NCBI RefSeq assembly: GCF_001651865.1
Contig: NZ_LPUX01000053.1
Location: 372,001 to 436,000 of the forward strand
DNA length: 64,000 nt
DNA from: Sinorhizobium glycinis
GTDB lineage: Bacteria; Pseudomonadota; Alphaproteobacteria; Rhizobiales; Rhizobiaceae
Direction: 5' to 3'
In this document: positions 50,989-60,568 of the stretch, piece by piece
Position numbering within the stretch: position 1 is the stretch's first letter
How the letters are laid out: every line of letters begins with the position of its first letter
Program-made: the position numbers and the translations under genes
The notes under the pieces: generated by a model
Told to the model about the DNA's origin: nothing
The model's input: the letters and a program-made list of their open reading frames with translations, nothing else
The model's database searches: none

Positions 50989-52278
50989 ATGGCGTCCGCC
51001 CTCGGCCTTGATTTCGGAACGACCAACTCCGTCCTGGCGCTGGCGCAGGGCGCCTCCACCCGCTCCCTCTTCGTGGAAAGCCCCGCCGGTCGGTTCGACA
51101 CGACGCGAACGGCTCTCTCCTTCCTGAAGCAGCAGGGTACCGCTTCCTTGAAGATCGAAGCGGGACAAGCGGCGATCCGCGAGTTCATCGACAATCCGGG
51201 CGAATGCCGTTTCCTTCAGTCGATCAAGACCTTTGCCGCAAGCGCACTTTTTCAAGGCACCCTCGTCTTTGCGAAACGGCATGAATTCGAGGACCTCATG
51301 TACAGCTTCCTGGCCCGCCTCAGGGACTACGCCGGAGACGACTGGGACGGCACGCTGCGGCGCCTCGTCGTCGGGCGACCGGTGCAATTTGCCGGTGCAA
51401 GTCCGGACGAGAAGCTGGCGATCGAACGGTACAGCCGCGCGCTTGCACGCTTCGATTTTCCGGAAATCCATTACGTCTATGAACCGGTCGCGGCTGCCTT
51501 CTACTTCGCTCGCAAGCTGGAACGCGATGCGACGGTGCTCGTCGCAGACTTTGGCGGCGGCACGACCGACTATTCGATCATTCGCTTCGAAAGCCGCCGC
51601 GGACGGCTGATCGCCACGCCGATCGGGCATTCCGGCGTCGGCGTGGCCGGCGATCACTTCGATTTCCGCATCATCGACAACATCGTCGCGCCGCTCATCG
51701 GAAAGGGGAGTCTGTTCAAGAGCTTCGACAAGCTGCTTGAAGTCCCGTCGAGCTACTACGCCAATTTCGGCCGCTGGAACCAGCTGTCGATCTTCAAGAC
51801 GCTCAAGGATTTTGCGGAATTGAAGAAGCTCGTGCGCACGAGCCTCGAGCCGGAGAAACTGGAGGCTTTCGTCGATCTGGTCGAGCATGACGAAGGCTAC
51901 CCGCTCTATCAGGCGGTCTCGGCCACCAAGATGCGACTGTCGCAGGAGGAGGAAACCGAGTTCTTCTTCGCACCGCTGGGCGAGCGCTCGCGGCGGTCGG
52001 TGCGGCGCAAGGATTTCGAGACCTGGATCGCGCCCGACCTCGCCCGCATCGAAGCGGCCCTCGACGAGGTGCTGGCAACGACGGCAACCGCGCCGGCCGA
52101 CATCGACCGGATCTTCCTGACCGGCGGCACGTCGTTCGTGCCCGCAGTCCGCCGGCTCTTCGACTATCGCTTCGGCGAGGAGCGGATCGAGAGCGGCGGG
52201 GAACTCCTGTCGATCGCCCACGGGCTTGCCCTCATCGGCGAGCGCGAGGACATCTCGGCCTGGACGATCGCCGCGTAA
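50989..52278 (+). CDS. Hsp70-family ATPase, YegD-like
   Basis: A 429-residue Hsp70-type protein consisting essentially of the ATPase domain, without the usual peptide-binding domain and lid. The phosphate-1 loop GLDFGTTNSVLA is near residue 6, phosphate-2 VADFGGGTTDYSI near 185, and the adenosine motif FLTGGTSFVPAVRRLF near 380. This matches YegD-like proteins, whose clients are unknown. AAGGAGAC precedes the ATG. Confidence 0.9.
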   Translation: MASALGLDFGTTNSVLALAQGASTRSLFVESPAGRFDTTRTALSFLKQQGTASLKIEAGQAAIREFIDNPGECRFLQSIKTFAASALFQGTLVFAKRHEFEDLMYSFLARLRDYAGDDWDGTLRRLVVGRPVQFAGASPDEKLAIERYSRALARFDFPEIHYVYEPVAAAFYFARKLERDATVLVADFGGGTTDYSIIRFESRRGRLIATPIGHSGVGVAGDHFDFRIIDNIVAPLIGKGSLFKSFDKLLEVPSSYYANFGRWNQLSIFKTLKDFAELKKLVRTSLEPEKLEAFVDLVEHDEGYPLYQAVSATKMRLSQEEETEFFFAPLGERSRRSVRRKDFETWIAPDLARIEAALDEVLATTATAPADIDRIFLTGGTSFVPAVRRLFDYRFGEERIESGGELLSIAHGLALIGEREDISAWTIAA

Positions 52279-52328
52279 ATATCCCCCCACCTGCTGGACC
52301 GTTCTTGTCTATCTGCTAAGTTCCGCCC

Positions 52329-53213
52329 ATGATCTCGGCCAACGACCTTTCACGTTCGGAACTCGCCGCGCTCCTTGCCTTCCATGCGGAGGCGGGCGTC
52401 GAATGGTTGCTTGAAGACGAGCCCGTCGATCGGCTGGCGGAATTCGAAGCGATGAAGGCAAAACGCGCCGATGCGCGGGCCGCGCCGCAAGTCAGGCAGC
52501 CGGACCCCTCGGGGGCGCCGAGCGGCCAGCCCCAGCCGGCGGCTTCCGGCAAGTTCCGGGAGGCCCTTCCTGCCGCGCCGGCAAGCGTTCAGCCGACAGT
52601 GGCCATCCCCGACGAGCAGGCGATCGGCGAGGCGCGATTCGCCGCCGAAAGCGCCCGATCGCTTGCCGAATTGCGCACGGCGATGGAGGCGTTTACCGGC
52701 TGCAACCTGAAGAACAGTGCCCGTAACCTCGTTTTCGCCGATGGTAATGCCGCCTCCGGTATCATGATCGTCGGCCCGATGCCCTATGCGGAGGATGACC
52801 GGGACGGCCAGCCTTTCGCCGGCAGACACGGCGATATGCTCGAACGGATGCTTTCCGGCATCGGCCTTTCGAGGTCAGACGTGCTCCTTACCAATGTGGT
52901 GCCCTGGCGGCCGCCCGGGAACCGCGTGCCAAGCGGACGGGAGGCCGACATCTGCCGTCCCTTCATCGAGCGGCAGATTGCGCTCGCCGAGCCCAGGCAG
53001 TTGCTTCTCCTCGGCAATTTCACCGCCCGCTTCTTCTTCGGCACCAACGAGACGATCCACCAGACGAGGGGGCAATGGCGCGAGCTTTCGGCCGGAGGTC
53101 ACCTCGTGCCGGCACTCGCGACGTTGCACCCGCAGGATCTCATCACCGCGCCGGTCAACAAGCGCTTCGCTTGGCAAGACCTCCTGACCTTCAAGGCCCG
53201 GATAACCGGCTGA
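52329..53213 (+). CDS. Uracil-DNA glycosylase, family 4/5-like
   Basis: A 294-residue protein whose C-terminal 200 residues form a UDG fold of the bacterial family-4 type, removing uracil from DNA. Motif 1 is GPMPYAEDDRDGQPFAGRHG near residue 153, TNVVPWRPPGNRVPSGRE follows, and the late motif is ALATLHPQDLI. Of the four Cys that hold the 4Fe-4S cluster in thermophilic members, the first pair is reduced to FTGC, so a complete cluster is doubtful. The first 110 residues are a Pro/Ala-rich linker-like extension. It follows the Hsp70-like gene by 50 bases. Confidence 0.88.
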   Translation: MISANDLSRSELAALLAFHAEAGVEWLLEDEPVDRLAEFEAMKAKRADARAAPQVRQPDPSGAPSGQPQPAASGKFREALPAAPASVQPTVAIPDEQAIGEARFAAESARSLAELRTAMEAFTGCNLKNSARNLVFADGNAASGIMIVGPMPYAEDDRDGQPFAGRHGDMLERMLSGIGLSRSDVLLTNVVPWRPPGNRVPSGREADICRPFIERQIALAEPRQLLLLGNFTARFFFGTNETIHQTRGQWRELSAGGHLVPALATLHPQDLITAPVNKRFAWQDLLTFKARITG

Positions 53214-53353
53214 CGGGCCTTGCCCGACAGGTGAAGGAAATATGAACAAAGCCATGCAATTTGCGCATGTCAGCGACGCGTTTTAGTGCGTTGCAAAATC
53301 AATGCTGCATCGCAATATAGCACAACGGGAGGAATGGATTAAGGAACTGAACC

Positions 53354-53533
53354 ATGACTGCCCGCTTTCGCCCGATCCACAGCAGCTTTGAGACGCTTCG
53401 CCAGGCCCGCGTCGCTCTGCGGACGCCGTACAACAGCTTCGGCAAGGTAACCAACGAGCAGATGACGGCAATCGGCCTGGCGCGCACGACGCGCCGTCCG
53501 GCACAGATCTACGCCGATTTCATTCAACGCTGA
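53354..53533 (+). CDS. Small basic protein, 59 residues, DUF1127-like
   Basis: ATG 53354 has AAGGA 8 bases upstream and encodes 59 residues. The part RTPYNSFGKVTNEQMTAIGLART recalls the C-terminal half of DUF1127 proteins, where a similar NEQMxxIGL stretch occurs. Proteins of this kind are often abundant stationary-phase or stress products in rhizobia. The match is by eye only. Confidence 0.5.
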   Translation: MTARFRPIHSSFETLRQARVALRTPYNSFGKVTNEQMTAIGLARTTRRPAQIYADFIQR

Positions 53534-53589
53534 CCAGTCAGCGCGGGCGCCGGCCTCCGTGCCCCGGCGCCTCGCCCGAGATCACGATC

Positions 53590-53730
53590 ATGTCTATCCG
53601 CAGCCTGCTCGACACCATCTCTGACATCGGCACCGCCGTGCGTGCCTCGCGCGAGTTCAGCAGGCTGAGCACGATCAAGGACAGCCGCCGCGCGCACCGT
53701 GTTGCAGTCAGCCCGCTGCTGCCCAACTGA
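53590..53730 (+). CDS. Small basic protein, 46 residues
   Basis: ATG 53590 opens a 46-codon frame, MSIRSLLDTISDIGTAVRAS, then a basic SRRAHRV stretch. It follows the 59-residue gene by 56 bases on the same strand. The amphipathic N-terminal helix and basic tail resemble the general build of small DUF1127-type proteins, but I cannot place it in a family. The ribosome site is weak. Confidence 0.35.
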   Translation: MSIRSLLDTISDIGTAVRASREFSRLSTIKDSRRAHRVAVSPLLPN

Positions 53731-53791
53731 TCCGCTACTGTAGGCTCACCGAAAGCGCACCCCTTCGCGGTTTGCAGGGCAAGCAGGCGCT

Positions 53792-54739
53792 TCAGCCCTG
53801 CGGCGTGACGTGTTTGCGCGCGCCCTTTCGCTCAAGGCCGAGCCGGTGCTCGCGGAAGATGATGAAGATGCCCGCTCCGACGACGATTGCGGTGCCAAGG
53901 AGCATGGCGGCGGTCGGCACGTCGCCGAAAAGGACGTAGCCGATGACAATCCCGAGCACGATCGACGTGTACTCGAAGGGCGCGATCGTCGACATGTCGG
54001 CGTGGCGGTAGCTCTCCGTCAACAGGATCTGCGCAACCCCGCCGCAGAAGCCCGCGAGCATCAGAAGCAGGAAGGACGTCCACGAAATTGCCGACCAGCC
54101 GAAGGGGAGCGTTGCCAGCGAAAACACCGCAGCGGAGAGCGAGAAGTAGAGGACGATCGTATGCGTGCGCTCCGTCTGCACGAGCCTGCGCACGAGAACC
54201 ATCGCGACCGCGCCGAGCGTCGCAGAAAGCAGCACCGCGACCGCACCGGCTGCCTCCGACGAGCCGAATCCTCCTTCGCCGAACAATGTCAGCCGCGGCC
54301 AGGTGATGATCAGCACACCGATCAAGCCGATGACCACCGCAGACCAGCGGTAGAGCCGGACGATCTCGCCGAGAAACAGCGCGGCGAAGGCAACCGCCAG
54401 GAGCGGCATTGCGTAGCCGATCGCAATCGCCTCTGGAAGGGGCAGATGCACGAGCCCGTAGAAGCCGCAACTCATCGACAGAATGCCGACGAAGCCGCGT
54501 ACCAGATGCCCCGCGACATTGGTTGTGCGGAAAGCGTCGCGCAGCTGGCCGCTACAGGCCAGGAAACCGAGAATGGGTACCATGGCGAAGGCGGATCGAT
54601 AGAAGGTGATCTGCCCCGTGGCGATGTCGGTGCCGGCCGCCTTGATACAGGTCGACATGCAAACGAAGACGAGGACGGACAGGACCTTGAGCAGAATCCC
54701 CTTCATCGGGTTGTGAATGTCGGCATCCATGGAGGACAT
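53792..54739 (-). CDS. DMT-superfamily (EamA) exporter
   Basis: An inner-membrane transporter of 315 residues with about ten spans in two EamA repeats (first from LLKVLSVLVFVCMSTCIKA, second from EAAGAVAVLLSATLGAVAMV). GFYGLVHLPLPEAIAIGYAMPL is a strong family block. Such proteins export metabolites or amino acids; the cargo here is unknown. The start may also be ATG 54730 or 54706. Confidence 0.9.
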   Translation of the reverse strand: MSSMDADIHNPMKGILLKVLSVLVFVCMSTCIKAAGTDIATGQITFYRSAFAMVPILGFLACSGQLRDAFRTTNVAGHLVRGFVGILSMSCGFYGLVHLPLPEAIAIGYAMPLLAVAFAALFLGEIVRLYRWSAVVIGLIGVLIITWPRLTLFGEGGFGSSEAAGAVAVLLSATLGAVAMVLVRRLVQTERTHTIVLYFSLSAAVFSLATLPFGWSAISWTSFLLLMLAGFCGGVAQILLTESYRHADMSTIAPFEYTSIVLGIVIGYVLFGDVPTAAMLLGTAIVVGAGIFIIFREHRLGLERKGARKHVTPQG

Positions 54740-55106
54740 TTCGAGATGTCACCGGCGAACCGGGCGGGAAGGACGGGCGCGGCGCAGGCCGCGGGAGGAT
54801 GGCACCACTCTAGCTGCGCGGCGCGGCATGTTGGATCAATTTTGTTGATGGGCGCGGCATTTTCGTGATGGCTTTCCCTTCCGGCCTGCCTTCATTGCCA
54901 TGCTTTAGCGATCGCGAAAAAATCTTGTGGGATTTAGTTCTTGTTAGTGCCGTTTCGTTAAACCTGCGATCGGGGCGGGGAAATCAAACGTGTTTGGTTC
55001 CGAAGTGCGGTCGACGGCATTGCAAGCACAAAATCTCGCCTCTTGGCCTTTTCACCATCACAGGCGCCCTCTAACTTAGGAACGGAAGGCGCAAGCGGGA
55101 CTGACC
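54740..55106. other. Divergent intergenic region, no gene seen
   Basis: These 367 bases separate the DMT exporter and pepN. The stretch 54900-54970 is AT-richer and is the likely place for the pepN promoter. No RNA gene or strong dyad was recognised. Confidence 0.45.
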
Positions 55107-57767
55107 ATGCGGACAAATACTGGCCAGATCATTCATCTGGAAGACTACCGGCCGACCGATTTCGTTCTCGAAAGAGTGGACCTGACCTTCGAACTCGACC
55201 CCAAGGAAACGAAGGTCGAGGCGCGGCTCATCTTCCACCGCCGCGAAGGCGTCGACGCCGCCGCCCCGCTGGTCCTTGACGGCGACGAATTGACCATGAC
55301 CGGCCTGTTGCTCGACCAGGAAGAAGTCCCGACGGCGCTCTACGACGTGGCGGACGACACGCTGACGATCCGCGGCCTGCCCGAGACCGCCCCCTTCGAA
55401 ATCACCGTGACGACGCTCCTGTCGCCGGAGACGAACACGAAGCTGATGGGCCTCTACCGCACCAACAACGTCTACTGCACGCAGTGCGAGGCGGAAGGTT
55501 TCCGCCGCATCACCTATTTCCCCGACCGGCCCGACGTGCTCGCCGTCTATACGGTCAACATCATTGCCGAGAAGGCGACCGCCCCCCTTCTCCTTTCGAA
55601 CGGCAACTATCTTGGCGGCGCCGACATGGGCGACGGAAGGCACTTCGCCGCCTGGTTCGATCCGCATCCGAAGCCGAGCTATCTCTTCGCGCTGGTCGCC
55701 GGCGATCTCGGCGTGGTCGAGGACAAGTTCACGACCGCCTCCGGCCGCGAAGTGGCGCTGAAGATCTATGTCGAGCACGGCAAGGAGCCACGCGCCGCCT
55801 ATGCGATGGACGCCCTCAAGCGCTCGATGAAGTGGGACGAGGAGGTCTTCGGCCGCGAATACGACCTCGACATCTTCATGATCGTCGCCGTCTCCGACTT
55901 CAACATGGGCGCAATGGAGAACAAGGGGCTCAACGTCTTCAACGACAAATACGTTCTTGCCGATCCGGAAACGGCGACCGACACGGACTATGCCAATATC
56001 GAGGCGATCATCGCCCACGAATATTTCCACAACTGGACGGGCAACCGCATTACCTGCCGCGACTGGTTCCAGCTGTGCCTGAAGGAAGGGCTGACCGTCT
56101 ATCGCGATCACGAGTTTTCGGCCGACATGCGCTCGCGCGCCGTCAAGCGCATCGCCGAGGTGCGGCATCTGAAATCCGAACAGTTTCCCGAGGATGCCGG
56201 CCCGCTCGCCCATCCGGTGCGCCCGACGAAATATCGCGAGATCAACAACTTCTACACGACGACCGTCTACGAGAAGGGGTCGGAGGTGACGCGGATGATC
56301 GCGACCGTTCTCGGACGCGACCTCTTCAAGAAAGGCATGGATCTCTATTTCGACCGCCATGACGGCCAGGCGGTGACGATCGAGGATTTCATCGCCTGCT
56401 TCGAGGACGCGAGCGGGCGCGACCTCGGGCAGTTCTCGCTCTGGTATCACCAGGCGGGCACACCGCTGATCACCGCCTCCGGATCCTACGACGCTGCGAA
56501 GCAGAGCTATACCCTGTCGCTCGAGCAGACGGTTCCTGCGACCCCCGGCCAGAGCGCCAAGAAGCCAATGCATATCCCGCTCCGCGTGGGACTCCTGCTC
56601 GAGGACGGAAGCGAGGCGAAGCCGGCCACCGTCTCGGGCGCCGACGTCATGGCAGACGTGGTGCATCTGACGGAGCGCAGGCAGACCGTCGTCTTCTCCG
56701 GCGTTCCGTCTCGGCCCGTGCCCTCCTTCAATCGCGGCTTCTCGGCACCTATCAACCTGCACATCGAGCAAAGCGCGGAAGACCGCGCGCTCATCGCACG
56801 CCACGAGATCGACCTCTTCGCCCGATGGCAGGCGCTGAATGCCATGGCGCTCGACAATCTGGCCAAGGCGGCGGTACAGGCGCGAAGCGGTCAGCCGATC
56901 GCCTGCGACGAGGCCCTCATCGGCGGGCTTCTCGCGGCCGCGGGCGACGAACGGCTGGAGCCGGCGTTCCGCGCACAGGTCCTCTCGCTGCCGAGCGAAG
57001 CCGACATAGCCCGGGAAATAGGCCGCGACAACGACCCAGACGCTATCCAGTCGGGCCGCCAGGCGATCCTTTCCGCCATCGCCGCGTCCGGCAAGGACAT
57101 ATTCACGCGATTGCTCGGGGAGATGACACTTTCCGGCCCGTTCCGTCCCGACGCTGCGAGCGCCGGCCGGCGGGCGCTGCGCAACGCCGCCCTCTCCTAT
57201 CTCGTCTATGGGGACGACCGGCCGGAGAAAGCGGTGAGCGCGTTCCGTTCCGCCAACAACATGACCGATCTCAGCCAGGCGCTGACGCTGCTCGCCCACC
57301 GCTTTCCGGACGCGGAAGAGACGCTCGATGCGCTGGCCACGTTCAAGAAGCGCTTCGCGGACAATGCGCTGGTGATCGACAAATGGTTCGCCATCCAGGC
57401 GACGATCCCCGGCGCCTCCACCCTCGAGCGGGTCAAGGCGCTGATGTCCGATCCGCACTTCAACCCGAGCAACCCGAACCGCGTGCGCTCTCTCGTCGGC
57501 ACCTTCGCCTTCTCCAACCCGACGGGCTTCAACCGTGCGGACGGCGAAGGCTACCGCTTCCTCGCGCGGCAGATCCTTGAAATCGATCCCCGCAATCCGC
57601 AACTCGCGGCACGCATCCTGACGTCGATGCGCTCCTGGCGGTCGCTGGAGCAGGTGCGCGCCAATCACGCCCAGGAGGCCCTCAAGGAAATCGCCGGGGC
57701 CGCCAACCTGTCGGCCGACGTAAGCGACATCGTCGATCGAATGCTGAGCGACGGCAGCACGGCGTGA
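55107..57767 (+). CDS. pepN: Aminopeptidase N
   Basis: An M1-family zinc metallopeptidase of 886 residues that trims N-terminal residues from peptides in the cytoplasm. The exopeptidase motif MGAMENKGLN lies near residue 270. The zinc site HEYFHNWTGNR with the downstream Glu in LCLKEGLTVYRD is near 305-330. Length and domain order match the E. coli enzyme (870). The start MRTNTGQIIHLEDYRPTDF is the family's N-terminus. A long open frame on the opposite strand is a composition shadow. Confidence 0.97.
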   Translation: MRTNTGQIIHLEDYRPTDFVLERVDLTFELDPKETKVEARLIFHRREGVDAAAPLVLDGDELTMTGLLLDQEEVPTALYDVADDTLTIRGLPETAPFEITVTTLLSPETNTKLMGLYRTNNVYCTQCEAEGFRRITYFPDRPDVLAVYTVNIIAEKATAPLLLSNGNYLGGADMGDGRHFAAWFDPHPKPSYLFALVAGDLGVVEDKFTTASGREVALKIYVEHGKEPRAAYAMDALKRSMKWDEEVFGREYDLDIFMIVAVSDFNMGAMENKGLNVFNDKYVLADPETATDTDYANIEAIIAHEYFHNWTGNRITCRDWFQLCLKEGLTVYRDHEFSADMRSRAVKRIAEVRHLKSEQFPEDAGPLAHPVRPTKYREINNFYTTTVYEKGSEVTRMIATVLGRDLFKKGMDLYFDRHDGQAVTIEDFIACFEDASGRDLGQFSLWYHQAGTPLITASGSYDAAKQSYTLSLEQTVPATPGQSAKKPMHIPLRVGLLLEDGSEAKPATVSGADVMADVVHLTERRQTVVFSGVPSRPVPSFNRGFSAPINLHIEQSAEDRALIARHEIDLFARWQALNAMALDNLAKAAVQARSGQPIACDEALIGGLLAAAGDERLEPAFRAQVLSLPSEADIAREIGRDNDPDAIQSGRQAILSAIAASGKDIFTRLLGEMTLSGPFRPDAASAGRRALRNAALSYLVYGDDRPEKAVSAFRSANNMTDLSQALTLLAHRFPDAEETLDALATFKKRFADNALVIDKWFAIQATIPGASTLERVKALMSDPHFNPSNPNRVRSLVGTFAFSNPTGFNRADGEGYRFLARQILEIDPRNPQLAARILTSMRSWRSLEQVRANHAQEALKEIAGAANLSADVSDIVDRMLSDGSTA

Positions 57768-57806
57768 CTTCGCCGATCCTCGCGTGCTGCACGCGCCTGA
57801 AGTCGC

Positions 57807-57908
57807 CCTGTGCTTGTCACAGGGATCCAGTAGCGCCGCGTCCGCGGCGCGGAAGAGTCTTTTCAGCCCAAGGACTGGGTCTGGCTGGGTTCCTGTGACA
57901 AGCACAGG
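57807..57908. repeat. Palindromic interspersed element after pepN
   Basis: CCTGTGCTTGTCACAGG at 57807-57823 is the exact reverse complement of CCTGTGACAAGCACAGG at 57892-57908, with a GCCGC/GCGGC hairpin nested between. The unit of about 100 bases has the form of a dispersed rhizobial intergenic palindrome. It lies 40 bases past pepN and could end or protect its transcript. The rest of the gap up to 58229 shows no gene. Confidence 0.75.
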
Positions 57909-58229
57909 AATGAGGACCCGAGGAGAGGCCCTGCCGTACCGCAACCGACGAGGCACAGTAGGCTGGGACGTGTACTGAGGCCTCTGAACCGACGCGCGGC
58001 GCCGTAGGGGCTATGACTTTCCAACGATGAAAATTGGTTAACAAATCTTTACCCATGCCCCTAGACAAGGCGAATCGCCCTGTGATTCATTGAGTCAGAT
58101 TCGGGCGGGCGGCGCACCGAATCACCGAGGCGTCCCAGTTTTCCGATGACGCTTCGGATTGAGAGGATCACAGCGTTCCCTTTGCATTCAAATGCGGGAC
58201 GCTCTCGAGGACGGCAGAGATTGGGAAAG

Positions 58230-60548
58230 ATGGCGGACGCGCGACGGGGAAGCGCAGCCGACGGGCGGTTGCGACTCAAGTTCCCGGGCCTTTCCGGCCT
58301 GGAACGGGAGCTCATCGACAGGGCGAGGCTCTTTGCCGAACCGGCATCCCGTCGGCTCGCGCTGGCCGAGCCCATTCTCAAGCGCTCAATTCCCGTCCTC
58401 ATCATCGCCTTCCTGCTGATCGTTGCCATTTCGCGTATGTCCGGAATCATGGGCGAGCACGCCCGGATGGAGGCCAGTTCGCGCCGGACCGTCAGCCTGG
58501 CGGCGACCGCCGCGACAGCGGCTTTCCAGGCAGATGCCTCGGAGCTCTTCGCCGATGGGCAGCGCTGGGAAGCCGAACGCAGGCTCGCCGAATATCTGCC
58601 TGCCGAACTCCTCGACAGCGGCATGTTCCTGCTGACGGTTCGCCGGGACGGGCGGATATTTGCGAGCACCCAGGAGGGGGCGCACTTCATCGGACGCACG
58701 CTCACCTCGGTCGCCCCCGACGTGGCCTCCCTGCAATATTACGGCGAAGGCGCCGGCGCGATGAGGGCGACCATCGACGGTGTCGAACACCTGGTGGCCC
58801 TGATGCAGGTGCCGGCTTCCGCGGGGGTCGTCCTGGCAGCAACGCCGGTCGCCCAGTTCGAAGCCGCCTGGCGCGACGATGTCTCGCTTAACGTCACGCT
58901 GTTCGCCGGCATCTCGGCAATCCTGCTCGTCGTGCTCTACGCCTACTATATCCAGGCCAAGCGCGCGCGGGACGCCGATTCCGTCTTCGCCGAATCGAAC
59001 CTGCGCGTCGAGACCGCACTGTCGCGCGGCCGCTGCGGGCTTTGGGATTTCGACCTCGCCAATCGGCGCCTGTTCTGGTCTCGCTCGATGTACGAGATGC
59101 TCGGCATGCCGGGCGACAGCAGCGTGTTGTCGTTCGGCGACGCGGCGCGCCTCATGCACCCGGAGGACCGTGGCATCTACCGGGTGGCGCGTGCGATCGC
59201 CAAGGGCAGCGAGCGCCAGATCGACCAGGTGTTCCGCATGCGCCACGCGGACGGTCATTACGTGTGGCTTCGGGCACGCGCCCAGGTCATCCGCACGGCC
59301 TCGGGCCGGACACACCTCATCGGCATCGCCATGGACGTCACCGAGCAGCATCGGCTTGCCCAGCGGTACGCGGAAGCGGATCAGCGTCTGGCGGACGCCA
59401 TCGAGTGTACTTCGGAAGCTTTCGTGCTGTGGGACAAGCAGGATCGGCTTGTCATGTGCAACACCCACTACCAGCAGGCCTATCAGCTGCCGGACCACGT
59501 CCTCGTGCCGGGCACGGATCGCGCGGTCGTCCATGCGGCGGCGGCCAGACCCGTTGTCGAGCGGCGCGTCGCCGATCCGGACCGCAGCAATCACTCGCAG
59601 ACGAGCGAGGTGCAGCTCGCCGACGAGCGCTGGCTGCAGATCAACGAACGACGCACCCGCGACGGGGGCCTTGTCTCGGTCGGGACGGATATCACGCTGC
59701 TCAAGCGGCATCAGGTGCGCCTGCGCGAATCCGAGCGGCGGCTGATGGCGACGATCGGCGACCTTTCGGCTTCGCGCATCACGCTCGAACGGCAGAAGTC
59801 CGAGCTTTCCGTCGCCAACGCCAACTACCAGGCGGAAAAGGAACGGGCGGAAGCGGCTAACCGGGCGAAGTCGGAGTTCCTCGCCAACATGTCGCATGAG
59901 CTGCGCACGCCGCTCAACGCCATTCTCGGCTTTTCCGAGATCCTGCAGAACCAGATGTTCGGCGCCCTCGGCTCGGAGAAATACCACGAGTACTCCCGTG
60001 ACATCCACGAGAGCGGCAAGCACCTGCTCAACGTCATCAACGACATACTCGACATGTCGAAGATCGAGGCCGGCCATATGCGCATCACGCGCGAGAGGAT
60101 CGATCTTGCGCCGCTGATCGAGGAGACGCTTCGCTTCACGACAATCCCGGCGCAGCAGAAGAACATCCGCGTCGTCCAGGAGATCTCCTCGGGCCTCACG
60201 ATGTTTGCCGATCGCCGCGCGATGAAGCAGGTGCTGCTCAACCTGCTATCGAACGCGGTGAAGTTCACCAATGAGGGTGGACGCATTTCACTCAGGGCCC
60301 GCAAGGTTCGCGGCGCGGTGACGCTGACGATCGCCGATTCCGGCATCGGCATTCCGAGGCATGCCCTGCAGAAAATCGGCCATCCCTTCGAGCAGGTGCA
60401 GAGCCAGTATGCCAAGAGCAAGGGCGGCTCCGGATTAGGGCTCGCCATCTCCCGGTCTCTGACCCGGCTCCATGGAGGCCGGATGAAGATCCATTCCGCC
60501 GAGAATGTCGGCACGATCATCTCGGTGCGCATTCCCGACCTCGCCTGA
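58230..60548 (+). CDS. Membrane sensor histidine kinase with PAS domains
   Basis: A kinase of about 772 residues. Membrane spans lie near 50-70 and 220-242, enclosing a periplasmic sensor region of about 150 residues. Then come a PAS domain (about 275-375, GLWDFDLANRRLFWSRSMYE), a second PAS domain (about 395-510), and a HisKA with the phosphorylated His near 556 in NMSHELRTPLNAIL. The HATPase (LLNLLSNAVKFTNEGG, then GGSGLGLAI) ends the protein. No receiver domain or partner regulator gene is adjacent. ATG 58230 has GGGAAAG upstream; 58146 is an alternative. It converges on glnE. The signal is unknown. Confidence 0.9.
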   Translation: MADARRGSAADGRLRLKFPGLSGLERELIDRARLFAEPASRRLALAEPILKRSIPVLIIAFLLIVAISRMSGIMGEHARMEASSRRTVSLAATAATAAFQADASELFADGQRWEAERRLAEYLPAELLDSGMFLLTVRRDGRIFASTQEGAHFIGRTLTSVAPDVASLQYYGEGAGAMRATIDGVEHLVALMQVPASAGVVLAATPVAQFEAAWRDDVSLNVTLFAGISAILLVVLYAYYIQAKRARDADSVFAESNLRVETALSRGRCGLWDFDLANRRLFWSRSMYEMLGMPGDSSVLSFGDAARLMHPEDRGIYRVARAIAKGSERQIDQVFRMRHADGHYVWLRARAQVIRTASGRTHLIGIAMDVTEQHRLAQRYAEADQRLADAIECTSEAFVLWDKQDRLVMCNTHYQQAYQLPDHVLVPGTDRAVVHAAAARPVVERRVADPDRSNHSQTSEVQLADERWLQINERRTRDGGLVSVGTDITLLKRHQVRLRESERRLMATIGDLSASRITLERQKSELSVANANYQAEKERAEAANRAKSEFLANMSHELRTPLNAILGFSEILQNQMFGALGSEKYHEYSRDIHESGKHLLNVINDILDMSKIEAGHMRITRERIDLAPLIEETLRFTTIPAQQKNIRVVQEISSGLTMFADRRAMKQVLLNLLSNAVKFTNEGGRISLRARKVRGAVTLTIADSGIGIPRHALQKIGHPFEQVQSQYAKSKGGSGLGLAISRSLTRLHGGRMKIHSAENVGTIISVRIPDLA

Positions 60549-60568
60549 ACCGAGCCGCAGCGCGTCGG

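Noticed and set aside
55071-57956. 961-residue open frame on the minus strand across pepN
   Set aside because: It is exactly antisense to pepN, whose zinc and GAMEN motifs are unmistakable. The antisense product is rich in Arg, Val and His with no known domain; it is a GC-composition shadow.
58386-60077. 563-residue minus-strand open frame across the sensor kinase
   Set aside because: Antisense to HisKA and PAS domains, with shadow-like composition.
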